Source: an uncultured Clostridium sp.
GTDB taxonomy: Bacteria > Bacillota > Clostridia > TANB77 > CAG-508
Direction of reading: 5' to 3'
NCBI GenBank assembly: GCA_900553985.1
Contig: USFW01000030.1
Location: forward strand, 1 to 19,970
Length of the DNA: 19,970 nt
A program made the translations under genes and the position numbers. The notes beneath the pieces were generated by a model, which was not told where the DNA came from, searched no databases, and saw only the letters and a list, made by a program, of their open reading frames with translations. Each line of letters begins with the position of its first letter. Position 1 is the first letter of the stretch. Below, piece by piece: positions 1-8,257 of the stretch.

Positions 1-217
1 TGCCCCTGTTGCCCCTTTCGGTCCTTGAGGACCTGCGGGTCCTATTGCTCCTGTATCTCCTTTCGGTCCTTGCGGTCCTGTTGCCCCTGTTGCCCCTTTC
101 GGTCCTTGAGGACCTGCGGGTCCTATTGCTCCTGTATCTCCTTTCGGTCCTTGCGGTCCTGTTGCCCCTGTTGCCCCTTTCGGTCCTTGAGGACCTGCGG
201 GTCCTATTGCTCCTGTA
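1..217. repeat. 81-bp tandem repeat encoding Gly-X-Y collagen-like units
   Basis: Positions 1-81 and 82-162 are identical base for base, and identity with the next copy continues to 217, giving about 2.7 visible copies; the array continues past the left edge. Each unit encodes 27 residues (nine Gly-X-Y triplets). Perfect nucleotide identity, including third positions, indicates recent expansion or homogenisation, so copy number is likely to vary between strains. Confidence 0.95.
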
Positions 218-834
218 GCTCCTGTTGCTCCTTTTAAATTTACATATTGATAAGAGGTCTGTCCTTCAATACGAACTCCTAATTCTGTTCCTCTCCATGT
301 AAATTCAATATTTTTACCACGTTCACCTTTTAAATCAACATATTTATAAACAGTTTCTCCCTCAACTCTGACACCAAGCTCTGTTCCTTTCCATTCAAAT
401 TCAAGACCTTTTCCAATAAGGCTTTCAAGCCATTTTTTTACACCATAATCAAGAGGTTCTTCTCCCTCTCCTGTCCATTCCCAAGTAAAACCATTATCAA
501 CAGCAACTTCAAATGCACTATCTCCGTCTTGAACAGATATATAATCTTTTTTACCATTTGTATATGAAATTTCCCAATTATTAGTTTTATCTACTTTTTC
601 TACTGCTTTTATATCAATTATTCCATTACCATTATCTCCGGTATCACCTTTTAAACCTTTATCACCTTTTTTAGCTGTAAGTTTTCCAATAACTGTATTA
701 TTTTCAAGAATGACTTGATAAACATTATCACCATTTGAAAGTGTTTCTTTAAACTTAAATTCTTTTATTGAAAGTCCCCTAGGACCTTGTACTGCTGTTG
801 CTTCTGCTGAAATATGTAAACCTGCTTTTTTCAT
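1..834 (-). CDS. Collagen-like phage tail fibre protein (3' end off the window)
   Basis: This is an open frame of 278 codons from an ATG at 834, preceded by AAAGGAGA about 8 bases upstream, and running off the left edge. Residues 1-50 are a short N-terminal segment (MKKAGLHISAEATAVQGPRG). After it come a first GDKGLKGDTGDNG collagen-like patch and a globular region rich in WEISYTNGKK and DGDSAFEVAVDNG motifs. Two related copies of a W(K/R)GTELGVR(V/I)EG...YV(D/N)LKG motif follow (about residues 134-200). From about residue 203 to the edge it is uninterrupted Gly-X-Y (GATGATGPQGPKGDTGAIGP type), encoded by an 81-bp tandem repeat. Such proteins form trimeric fibres or spikes on the tail tip and usually contact the host surface; the receptor is unknown. 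It is the last visible gene of the late operon, 14 bases after the preceding fibre gene. The receptor-binding tip probably lies beyond the left edge. Confidence 0.85.
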   Translation of the reverse strand, partial: MKKAGLHISAEATAVQGPRGLSIKEFKFKETLSNGDNVYQVILENNTVIGKLTAKKGDKGLKGDTGDNGNGIIDIKAVEKVDKTNNWEISYTNGKKDYISVQDGDSAFEVAVDNGFTWEWTGEGEEPLDYGVKKWLESLIGKGLEFEWKGTELGVRVEGETVYKYVDLKGERGKNIEFTWRGTELGVRIEGQTSYQYVNLKGATGATGAIGPAGPQGPKGATGATGPQGPKGDTGAIGPAGPQGPKGATGATGPQGPKGDTGAIGPAGPQGPKGATGA

Positions 835-848
835 ATATTCATCTCCTT

Positions 849-1547
849 TTAATAGCCAATAGCTCTAATCCAAGCCCCGTTTGCTAACACGTCAGCTTGT
901 AAAATAAAACTAGATTTATCTCTATAAACAGCCCCTATACCCTCACTATCATTACCACCTGCTCTGCGTATATAATTTCTTCCTACAATTATACTTAAAC
1001 AATCATTTGGAAAAGGAATAGGAAAATTAATTATTCTTCCGTGCCAACTATCGTTTACAGCTGGCAAATATAACCATTGTTCTATAAAACCGTCATCATA
1101 TATTCTGTATCCACTTTCTCTATTTTTCACAAATGTAGGGTCAGGTTTTACTATCTTAAAAAATTCTTTATAATTTTTACAATATCTTAAAACACCGTCT
1201 TTTCCTTTAAATGCAATGCCAGAGCCATTTTCAAAAATATCTTCTAATTGAGTATTTGAATAAATATCTCCAACTTCTATGCTTTTATCAGCATTTCTTT
1301 TTACTATTTGATTTGCTATATTATCAGTTGAAACATCTTGGTTTAAAACTGTTTCTTTAAAAAATTTCTGTATTATTCTAAAAGTATTTAAAATATTATC
1401 CCAGTTTACATTTAAAATATGCCCAAACTTAATATTAGATATCGGCTTATTTATGTATTTTTCATCTTTAGAATAAACATCAGGATTTTCAACTTCTCCT
1501 ACTAAGGTTGCCATTCTGTCTAGTTCTTTTCTGTCTAAGTTTGCCAT
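849..1547 (-). CDS. Phage tail fibre / receptor-binding protein with gp53-like C-terminal domain
   Basis: 232 aa. The C-terminal part (about residues 145-232) has the pattern of the gp53-like tail-fibre C-terminal domain: an IEQWLYLPAV start, an INFPIPFPNDCLSI strand pair, FILQADVLANGAWIRAIGY at the very end. In known members this domain forms the trimeric receptor-contacting tip. The N-terminal half (MANLDRKELDRMATLVGEVE...) lacks a motif I recognise and probably attaches to the hub or baseplate. The start lies 2 bases after the stop of the hub gene, inside its ribosome-binding context (AGGAGG at the end of the hub gene), so translation is probably coupled. It precedes the collagen-like fibre, so the two may form one adhesion device. 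Function by domain pattern and position; the receptor is unknown. Confidence 0.75.
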   Translation of the reverse strand: MANLDRKELDRMATLVGEVENPDVYSKDEKYINKPISNIKFGHILNVNWDNILNTFRIIQKFFKETVLNQDVSTDNIANQIVKRNADKSIEVGDIYSNTQLEDIFENGSGIAFKGKDGVLRYCKNYKEFFKIVKPDPTFVKNRESGYRIYDDGFIEQWLYLPAVNDSWHGRIINFPIPFPNDCLSIIVGRNYIRRAGGNDSEGIGAVYRDKSSFILQADVLANGAWIRAIGY

Positions 1548-1549
1548 TT

Positions 1550-3307
1550 TTACCTCCTGTAAATTATTATTTCTTTATCTTCTTGAATATTAGTATCGTT
1601 ATACAGCCATTTATTCAGCTTGTATTTAACTTTTCCACCGCCAGATATAGTTGTGTAACAATTCATACTTCCTGTATCGTCTACTTCGATATTATGCTGT
1701 ATAGAATATGCTCTTAAATATAAAGGCTTGTCTGTTATATTTTCGTGAAAATACCAAAGTTCATCGTTAAGTTTTAATTTTGGCATTAAATCCATACTCA
1801 TAGAATATGAAACAATAGGGTCTTTTAAATCATTAAGGGCTTGTTCAGCAAATTTTCTTGCTCTTTCCTCTGTGTTTATAATTCCCTCTGTAACATCAAG
1901 CCCTAGAGTAATTCTATTTTGTCTATATCTGTCAATACTGTCTTGGTCTCTCAGCTCAATAGTTTTAGTTTTGTTTCCGTCATTTTTATCTTTATAAATG
2001 ACTTCAACTATGTTTCTTACTCTCTGTAAGTTTCCAGAATAAGAAAATTCCTCTGTTAAATCTTTTCTAAGAATTTGATATGTTATATAACTTGCTGTTA
2101 CTGTATCCTCAAATAAAAGGACTTGTTTATTTTTTTCTCTGTTATATTGAAAATATAAGCTCCAACCTTTAGCAAGTGCTAAGTTCTGTATTGCTTCCCA
2201 AATAGTAATATTTTCAATCACATATTTTTCTGTTAAGGTTGCCGTATTTTTCACATCATACAGAAATTCTATATCTGTAAATCCATTATTATTTAAGATA
2301 CTTCTTATTGTTTCTTCAAAGGTTTTACCCTCTGGGTACTCCTCATTTATTGCCATTACATCTAAGTCATAACTAAAATCTTGACATTCAATATTCACTT
2401 CATGATAACCAACTCCCTCATAAGATTTAATTTTCCCGTCAAAGATTATAATGTCTTCTTGATCTGCATAATATAGAGCAATTACTAATCTATGTTTTTC
2501 AGGAATAATTTTATTTAATTTAATATTTACTCCTAAAACTTTTTCACCCTCTTTAACTTGTGATACTTCTGTTATCCAATAAGGAAAATTTTCAGGGTCA
2601 TCTGTTTTTGCATGATAGATATAATCCACTCCATAAAGAGAACTGAAATACAATGCTTCAAAATATCCGTCTCCTGTTTCTGTATAATCATAACTGTAAT
2701 ATCCTATAAGCTCTATTACATCAGGATTTACATTTGGAATAAAATAAGTATCTTTATTTAAGCCCTCAACTTCAACCCTTGTACTGTCTAAATCTTCTGC
2801 TGTAACTACTGCTAAAAGATTTACAATCTCATATTCTTTTACAATTCTATTGAAGTAAACATACAAACCATTATTCATTGCAGTTGTGTTCTCAATATTC
2901 AAATCTGCTTCTTCAGGTGTTAAATATTGTATCCCGTCATATACAGATGATATTTTCATTTGCTCTAATTTTTCTATATTCTGTATAAATACATAATTTG
3001 TATTCAAACCTTTTTGAGAAAAATTATAATATTTTGTAGATTTTGCAGTTCTGACTTTTATTCTTACCCGTCTACCTGCTTGAAATTCGTTTGTTTCTAA
3101 GATAGGTGAAGAAGTAAGTCCTGTATGTTTGTCATTATGTATTGTGATATTGGCAAACTTTTTTAAACTGTCTATTCCAAAATCTTCACTTCCAACTTCT
3201 GCAATATTTCCAAGATTAATTGTAGTAGTTCCTATAACCTGCCTTGAAAATTCTTCCCAAGCCCCCTGATTATTAAGCATTTCATATTTAACTTGAAAAT
3301 CTCTCAT
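1550..3307 (-). CDS. Phage tail hub / tail-associated baseplate protein (gp27-like)
   Basis: 585 aa. It lies directly after the distal-tail-like gene and before the fibres, the usual slot for the tail hub (gpI/Tal-type) that closes the tail tube. The middle (about residues 290-480) contains features typical of gp27-like hub domains: a 'fdGkIksYe...i.c.D' strand (IIIFDGKIKSYEG then VNIECQDFSYDLD), a segment of the TFEETIRSILNNNGF type, and an IWEAIQNLALAKGWSLYF helix as in hubs that recruit a 'build-up' domain. The C-terminus is a beta-rich domain with PKLKLNDELWYFHENI and a final GGGKVKYKLNKW. No peptidase or lysozyme motif is evident, so this hub appears not to carry its own wall hydrolase. 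Three bases separate it from the upstream gene. Confidence 0.75.
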   Translation of the reverse strand: MRDFQVKYEMLNNQGAWEEFSRQVIGTTTINLGNIAEVGSEDFGIDSLKKFANITIHNDKHTGLTSSPILETNEFQAGRRVRIKVRTAKSTKYYNFSQKGLNTNYVFIQNIEKLEQMKISSVYDGIQYLTPEEADLNIENTTAMNNGLYVYFNRIVKEYEIVNLLAVVTAEDLDSTRVEVEGLNKDTYFIPNVNPDVIELIGYYSYDYTETGDGYFEALYFSSLYGVDYIYHAKTDDPENFPYWITEVSQVKEGEKVLGVNIKLNKIIPEKHRLVIALYYADQEDIIIFDGKIKSYEGVGYHEVNIECQDFSYDLDVMAINEEYPEGKTFEETIRSILNNNGFTDIEFLYDVKNTATLTEKYVIENITIWEAIQNLALAKGWSLYFQYNREKNKQVLLFEDTVTASYITYQILRKDLTEEFSYSGNLQRVRNIVEVIYKDKNDGNKTKTIELRDQDSIDRYRQNRITLGLDVTEGIINTEERARKFAEQALNDLKDPIVSYSMSMDLMPKLKLNDELWYFHENITDKPLYLRAYSIQHNIEVDDTGSMNCYTTISGGGKVKYKLNKWLYNDTNIQEDKEIIIYRR

Positions 3308-3310
3308 GCT

Positions 3311-4024
3311 TTATACCTCCTCTAAAGTAAAGGTATATACAGTAACATCTTTTAATTTTCCATTTATAAAAGCCTGTGAGTTTGTTTCTTGCACTTCATC
3401 AGAAATTAAAACTGTATAATCTTTATTTCTGTATGTAAATGTCTTATAATCTCCAATATTAGAAAATAATAATTTTTCAATGCTTTCTATTGTATTACAG
3501 AAAACATCATATCCAATTTGATATTCTTCATCTGCAAGAGGTAATGTTGTCAATCTAAATCTTCTTTTCTTTTGTGTGTCCATTGTAGTAGAAGTTATTA
3601 AATTACCCTCATGGTTTCTTTTACTGCTAAGCATTACGAAAAAACTTTCTGAACTAATGCTTGATATACAATTAAGTCTTATACCATTTAAAATAGTTCC
3701 GCTGTCTTTAGGAGCTTCACCAAGATAATTTATAGTTCCTGTATATCTTTCAGAACGGCTTGGAACAAATGATAATGTTAAATAATCTCTTATTTGAACT
3801 GTAATTCTATATTCCACATCTTGAGCTTCTAATTCACCTTTTAATTTAATACCTGCTAAAAAATCATGATTTTCTTCAAGAGGAACAGCCCAGAGGGGAA
3901 TTGTAAACTCTGGGTTTATTCCTACTGTAAGGTCAAAATCAAATTCTACTGTTACATCAGCATTATCTTTTTTTATTGTGATAATATGCTGTGTATTATT
4001 AGATTTTATTTGTTCTGTTCTCAA
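3311..4024 (-). CDS. Distal tail-like protein (Dit position), family not recognised
   Basis: 237 aa, mostly predicted beta strands and a single globular unit with no signal peptide or membrane segment. I do not recognise a specific family from the sequence. Position between tape measure and hub, and a C-terminal segment (YKTFTYRNKDYTVLISDEVQ) reminiscent of strand-rich tail-tip adaptors, suggest the protein that links the tail tube to the baseplate or hub. The start is an ATG 3 bases after the tape-measure stop, so it belongs to the same translation-coupled block. The role is inferred from gene order; an alternative is another minor tail protein. Confidence 0.6.
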   Translation of the reverse strand: MRTEQIKSNNTQHIITIKKDNADVTVEFDFDLTVGINPEFTIPLWAVPLEENHDFLAGIKLKGELEAQDVEYRITVQIRDYLTLSFVPSRSERYTGTINYLGEAPKDSGTILNGIRLNCISSISSESFFVMLSSKRNHEGNLITSTTMDTQKKRRFRLTTLPLADEEYQIGYDVFCNTIESIEKLLFSNIGDYKTFTYRNKDYTVLISDEVQETNSQAFINGKLKDVTVYTFTLEEV

Positions 4025-4027
4025 TTT

Positions 4028-7000
4028 CTATCCCCTCCCGATACCGTTTCCACTTCTTCTGCTTCTTTGCAGTGAGCCATTAACAGTTTTTATAATGTAT
4101 CTATCCATTTCTTTACCATTTAACGTTACAGGTATTTCAAGATGAATATTTTGATTTATTTTGTAAGGTTCTTTAATTCCTAAATTTTGTTTCCATAAGT
4201 TAGTTGCAATTCCTGAAACTACATTTTTACTCATATTTTTATTTAAATTGTCCATACTTTCTGTAAGATTATCCATATTTAAACCTAGTTCTTTGAATAG
4301 TTCTTCCAACTTATCATTACTCATTTCCATATATTTTTTAATTAATTCTATGTATTGAGTAAATGTAAGTTTTTCAAGACTTCCTGTTTCCAAGTCAATA
4401 CCTAAGTTTTTATCATTCTTGAATAAATCTTTTACATAATCAGAAACTTTATCAGAAAGACCATTAAATAAATTTTTAGATATTTCAGTATTAAGAAAAG
4501 CATTTTTTAAAGAGTTAGCAATCATTTTTTCAATGTTATCTCCCAGATTATCCAATCCGTCAAAAAATCCCTCTTTAACTACAGAAGCTAAACTGTCTGC
4601 TGAAAAATCTATGATATTCTTAATAGTTTCTTTTAAAGATTGTTCCATTTCTCTATTTGCATTTGTAACCTGTTGTGCAAGTGCTGAGATATCAATAGCA
4701 CCATATTTTCCCTCTCCTGTACTTAATGTATCTCCATTTAATACAGCTCCACCTGTTATAGATTTAAACCAATCCATGATTTGACTTTCTGTATATTGTG
4801 GCATTAATTGTTTAAGTGCTGACATACTCACTCCGTCAGCTCCTCTTTTAGCTCCGTTCAATACAGAAAGGACATTATCATAATTTGTATTAGTTGAAAC
4901 CTTATCTAATAAATTTATATATTCACCTGCTCCTGCTCTTTGTAAATCTTCGTTATATTCTTCAAGAACATCAGCCCATTTAAATTGGCCAGAAATCATT
5001 CCTTGTTTTAATCTTTCTTGAGCAGCTCTTCTCTTTCTCTCTTCTCTTTTCTTTTTCTTCTTAGATTTTCTTCCAAAAGCAGAACCAATAGTACTTCCAA
5101 TAGTTGAGCCTATAATACTTCCTCCAGGGATAGGTAAAAAACTTCCTGCAACTGCTCCTATGCTTCCACCTATATCTCCATATTTATCTCCACCCATTGC
5201 TCCTGAAATTGCTTTACCTATACTTGCACCTGTTCCAATATTACCAAGTTGAGAAGATATGTTTTCAAGTCCTGCAACATTAGTTCCTAAAAGTTTTCCT
5301 AATAATTCATCTCCACCACTTGCTTTTCTCATAGTTTCAAAAATTGTACTTCCAAGACTTCCAATATTAGCAAGATTTTTTAATGATGTACTGTTTGTAT
5401 TATCTCCAATAGTTTGGAATAAAGACGATAAATTTCTAAGATTTGAACTTACATTATCAAGAGATTTTTTTAAATTATCTTGTGAGTCTTTTAACTCATT
5501 CTGAATTTTATTAGCTTCAAAATCAGTTTGTATCTTATCCATTTGTAGCTGTACTTGAGTTTTTTCTTCTGATGTAAGAGAACTATCATTTAACTTCAAT
5601 CTTAATTCTGCAAGCTGTCTTTCTTTTTCTATCATCTGTAAATTAGCTTCATGCTTTTTCTGTGCTTCCTCAATCTCTTTGAGATTTCCCTCTTCTATAA
5701 GTTTTGACATTTTTTCATTAAAAGCTTGTTTTTCTGAGATTGTTAAACTATTAAATTTATTTTGTATGTCTAATTGATTTTTTTCTTTGTTTTTTGTATT
5801 TTCTTCTAATAATCTTGAATAATCGTACTGATTTAAAAGGTCTGTTAATTCTCTGCTTAGCTCTCCTCTTTGTTCTTGAAGATTTAAAAGTTCTGGTATA
5901 ATGGCTTTTTGATTTTCCGGTGTATCTTTTGAAACACTGTTCCATTTAGAATTTATTTCTAAATTTATTTTCTCGATTTTACTTTGTAATTCAGCTTTTT
6001 TCTTTTCATATTGCAAATTACTGTCTAATTTTTCTTTTGTTTTGCTGTCTATCTTTCCATCAGAAATAAGTTTTGACATTTCAGTATTATAAATATCAGT
6101 AGCACTATTTGCTAAATTTTTATAATAACTTTCAATTTTGTCTTTTGTATCCCTATTTTCTGCAGGTTCTAATAAAGTAATTCCATTTTCAGATAATAAA
6201 TTAGAATTAATCATTTTATCTGATATAGATTTTACTGCGATATTTTCAATTTTTTTTGTTTCATTCTTTGTACTTTTTTTAGGGTATAAAATATTATTAT
6301 TTTCACCTATTAATTCCCTTATTTCTCTTTGTTGTTCCAAATAGTTACTATATTCTTGCTCAATTTTTAAAGCCTTTTCAGGATTGAATTTTTTAGAATT
6401 TGGGTCTGTAAGCTCTGTTAACATACCACTTCTTATAGCTTCTTCTATTGGAATTCTTTTTAATTGTCCATTGGGAAAAACTTTAGAAAAATAATTATCT
6501 AATCTCTTTTTTAATCTGTCGCTTTCTATTCGTCTATCTAAAATTTCTTTCTTATTTTGTGTGTATATTGTATATTTATTGCTTTCATTTACAGCTTCTT
6601 GCTTTTGTTTTATTAAATCTAAAACATCTGCATAATTTTTACCACTTCTACTAAATTCATCATATGCCTTTGATATATCAGGAGCTATTATTTTAAAAAA
6701 GTCTAATGCTTCATTTAATTTTTTTTGTTCTTCTGCCGTCTTGTTATTTTTATCTCCAAGAGTTTCAAGAGTTTTTAAATTTTCTTCAAGTTGTGAATTT
6801 AAAGAAATTGTAGCTGATATTTGTTTATCATATCCTGTTGAAATATCACCTATAAAAGCTATTATACGAGATTTAACCTCTCCAACAGTTGTAGCGAATT
6901 TTTGCCAATAAACAGTTGCTCTCTCAGAAGCCTTTAATTGAGTATTCATTAAATTATTCATATTTATATTTAAGTCATCTGTTTCACTGTTTATACTTTT

Positions 7001-8188
7001 TAAAAATTCTCTATATTTTTCTAAATCTCCTGACATTTGTTTAAAAAAGTTTTTAGCTTCTTGGTCTATTGCTAATGCAGAAAATTTATTACCTTGTTTC
7101 TCCCAATCTTCAAACATTTTTAAAACATCATACAGAGTTCCACCTCTTGACATAAAAGTTTCAACTGACATATTAGTTATTTCAGCAAACTTTTTTGCAA
7201 GCTCAGTAGTTGGATTTGATAAATTATTTAAGAATGAAGCTATTTGTGTCGCCGCTTCAGGAGTTTTCACTCCTTTACTCGTCATAAGTGCGATTGTAGT
7301 TCCTACTTCATCAAGTTGAATATTTAAACTTTTAGCAACAGGAACTATTTTAGAAAGTTCATTTTGAAATTGTCCTACTGTTGTTTTTCCATATTTCTGA
7401 GTTCTTACAAATATATTAGCCACTTTATCAGCTTCATCTAATGATAATTTATAAGCATTCATTACAGTTGTTAAACCGTCGACGGCATTTCCAACATCTG
7501 TAAAACCTGTTACAGCTAATTTATTTGCAGTTTCTAAAAGATTATATGCTTGGTCTACATCTCCAACAGATGAAATAATTTCATATAGTCCCTCTTTTAA
7601 TTCTAATGGATTTGTTCCTGTCTCTAGTGCCATTCTCCATGTTTTTGAGTCTATTGTTAAAGAATTTTGACTTGATATTGTTTGTATTTTTTTATTTGCA
7701 TACTCAAGCTGTTTGTTTAATTCTGCTCCTTGGTCTACAAGCTCTTTCATTGCACTAAGGGCTGTGCTTGCTAGCATTGAAGCCATATTACCAATCACAA
7801 AATCCATTTTAGTAAATGTATCTTGAGTTTGTTTTAATTCTGTTTTTGTTTGCCCTAAGGCTTTGTGCATTTCTTTTAACCTTTTTATAAGTTCTTCTGC
7901 ACTTTTATTCCCCTCTGAAAAATAAATTGTTTTAGCTTTTAGAGCTGTATTTTCTATTTCTTTTTTTAATTCGGTAACTTCATCTTTAGAAAAACTTTCT
8001 TTTTTCAATTTAATATCAGAAACTTTTTTACTAAGCTCATTAGCTTCCTGCTCTAATTCTTTAAAAAAATTTTTTTCTGGTTTCTTTAGTTTTGCTTTTA
8101 TCTCAACGTCTGTTTTGCCTAGCTTTTCAATATCTTTTTTAGCTTGTGATGTGTCGGCTTTTATTTTTAAACTAATATCTTCTTTCAT
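4028..8188 (-). CDS. Phage tail tape measure protein (TP901 family)
   Basis: 1386 aa, the longest gene, as expected for the protein whose length sets tail length. N-terminal residues 1-130 are a charged coiled coil (DISLKIKADTSQAKKDIEK opening, typical of tape measures). Residues about 150-335 match the TP901 tape-measure core (LLETANKLAVTGFTDVGNAV, IALMTSKGVKTPEAATQIAS). Residues about 430-950 are long, Lys/Glu-rich coiled coil. Residues about 980-1035 form a Gly-rich small-residue hydrophobic stretch (repeats of IGSTIGSTIGSAFG), followed at once by a strongly basic patch (RKSKKKKKREERKRR). The C-terminus is again helical. Ribosome binding site AAGGAG lies 8 bases before the ATG. An intrinsic terminator sits just upstream (8207-8239), so expression requires readthrough of it. 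In known phages the protein is ejected with DNA and can form a channel through the inner membrane. Confidence 0.95.
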   Translation of the reverse strand: MKEDISLKIKADTSQAKKDIEKLGKTDVEIKAKLKKPEKNFFKELEQEANELSKKVSDIKLKKESFSKDEVTELKKEIENTALKAKTIYFSEGNKSAEELIKRLKEMHKALGQTKTELKQTQDTFTKMDFVIGNMASMLASTALSAMKELVDQGAELNKQLEYANKKIQTISSQNSLTIDSKTWRMALETGTNPLELKEGLYEIISSVGDVDQAYNLLETANKLAVTGFTDVGNAVDGLTTVMNAYKLSLDEADKVANIFVRTQKYGKTTVGQFQNELSKIVPVAKSLNIQLDEVGTTIALMTSKGVKTPEAATQIASFLNNLSNPTTELAKKFAEITNMSVETFMSRGGTLYDVLKMFEDWEKQGNKFSALAIDQEAKNFFKQMSGDLEKYREFLKSINSETDDLNINMNNLMNTQLKASERATVYWQKFATTVGEVKSRIIAFIGDISTGYDKQISATISLNSQLEENLKTLETLGDKNNKTAEEQKKLNEALDFFKIIAPDISKAYDEFSRSGKNYADVLDLIKQKQEAVNESNKYTIYTQNKKEILDRRIESDRLKKRLDNYFSKVFPNGQLKRIPIEEAIRSGMLTELTDPNSKKFNPEKALKIEQEYSNYLEQQREIRELIGENNNILYPKKSTKNETKKIENIAVKSISDKMINSNLLSENGITLLEPAENRDTKDKIESYYKNLANSATDIYNTEMSKLISDGKIDSKTKEKLDSNLQYEKKKAELQSKIEKINLEINSKWNSVSKDTPENQKAIIPELLNLQEQRGELSRELTDLLNQYDYSRLLEENTKNKEKNQLDIQNKFNSLTISEKQAFNEKMSKLIEEGNLKEIEEAQKKHEANLQMIEKERQLAELRLKLNDSSLTSEEKTQVQLQMDKIQTDFEANKIQNELKDSQDNLKKSLDNVSSNLRNLSSLFQTIGDNTNSTSLKNLANIGSLGSTIFETMRKASGGDELLGKLLGTNVAGLENISSQLGNIGTGASIGKAISGAMGGDKYGDIGGSIGAVAGSFLPIPGGSIIGSTIGSTIGSAFGRKSKKKKKREERKRRAAQERLKQGMISGQFKWADVLEEYNEDLQRAGAGEYINLLDKVSTNTNYDNVLSVLNGAKRGADGVSMSALKQLMPQYTESQIMDWFKSITGGAVLNGDTLSTGEGKYGAIDISALAQQVTNANREMEQSLKETIKNIIDFSADSLASVVKEGFFDGLDNLGDNIEKMIANSLKNAFLNTEISKNLFNGLSDKVSDYVKDLFKNDKNLGIDLETGSLEKLTFTQYIELIKKYMEMSNDKLEELFKELGLNMDNLTESMDNLNKNMSKNVVSGIATNLWKQNLGIKEPYKINQNIHLEIPVTLNGKEMDRYIIKTVNGSLQRSRRSGNGIGRG

Positions 8189-8206
8189 TCTTAGCTCCTT
8201 TACAAT

Positions 8207-8239
8207 AAAAAAATCCTCAAATGAATAATCATCTGAGGA
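8207..8239 (-). terminator. Intrinsic terminator after the YbjQ-like gene, before the tape measure gene
   Basis: On the minus strand there is an 11-bp stem (8229-8239 with 8214-8224, one G-U wobble) closing a 4-base loop, followed immediately by seven T residues (8213-8207). The plus strand lacks a T-run directly after the stem, so it is oriented for leftward transcription. It lies between the YbjQ-like gene (ends 8258) and the tape measure start (8188). This would end a stand-alone transcript of the YbjQ-like gene, but it also stands in the path of the late operon. Confidence 0.85.
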
Positions 8240-8257
8240 CTTTCTAATTTTTTAAAA

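Noticed and set aside
1..217. Tandem repeat as a possible CRISPR array
   Set aside because: The 81-bp units abut with no unique spacers and translate as Gly-X-Y on the coding strand.
9..237. Two overlapping plus-strand Leu- or Cys-rich frames at the left edge
   Set aside because: They are periodic shadows of the 81-bp collagen-like repeat on the minus strand, with no ribosome binding site.
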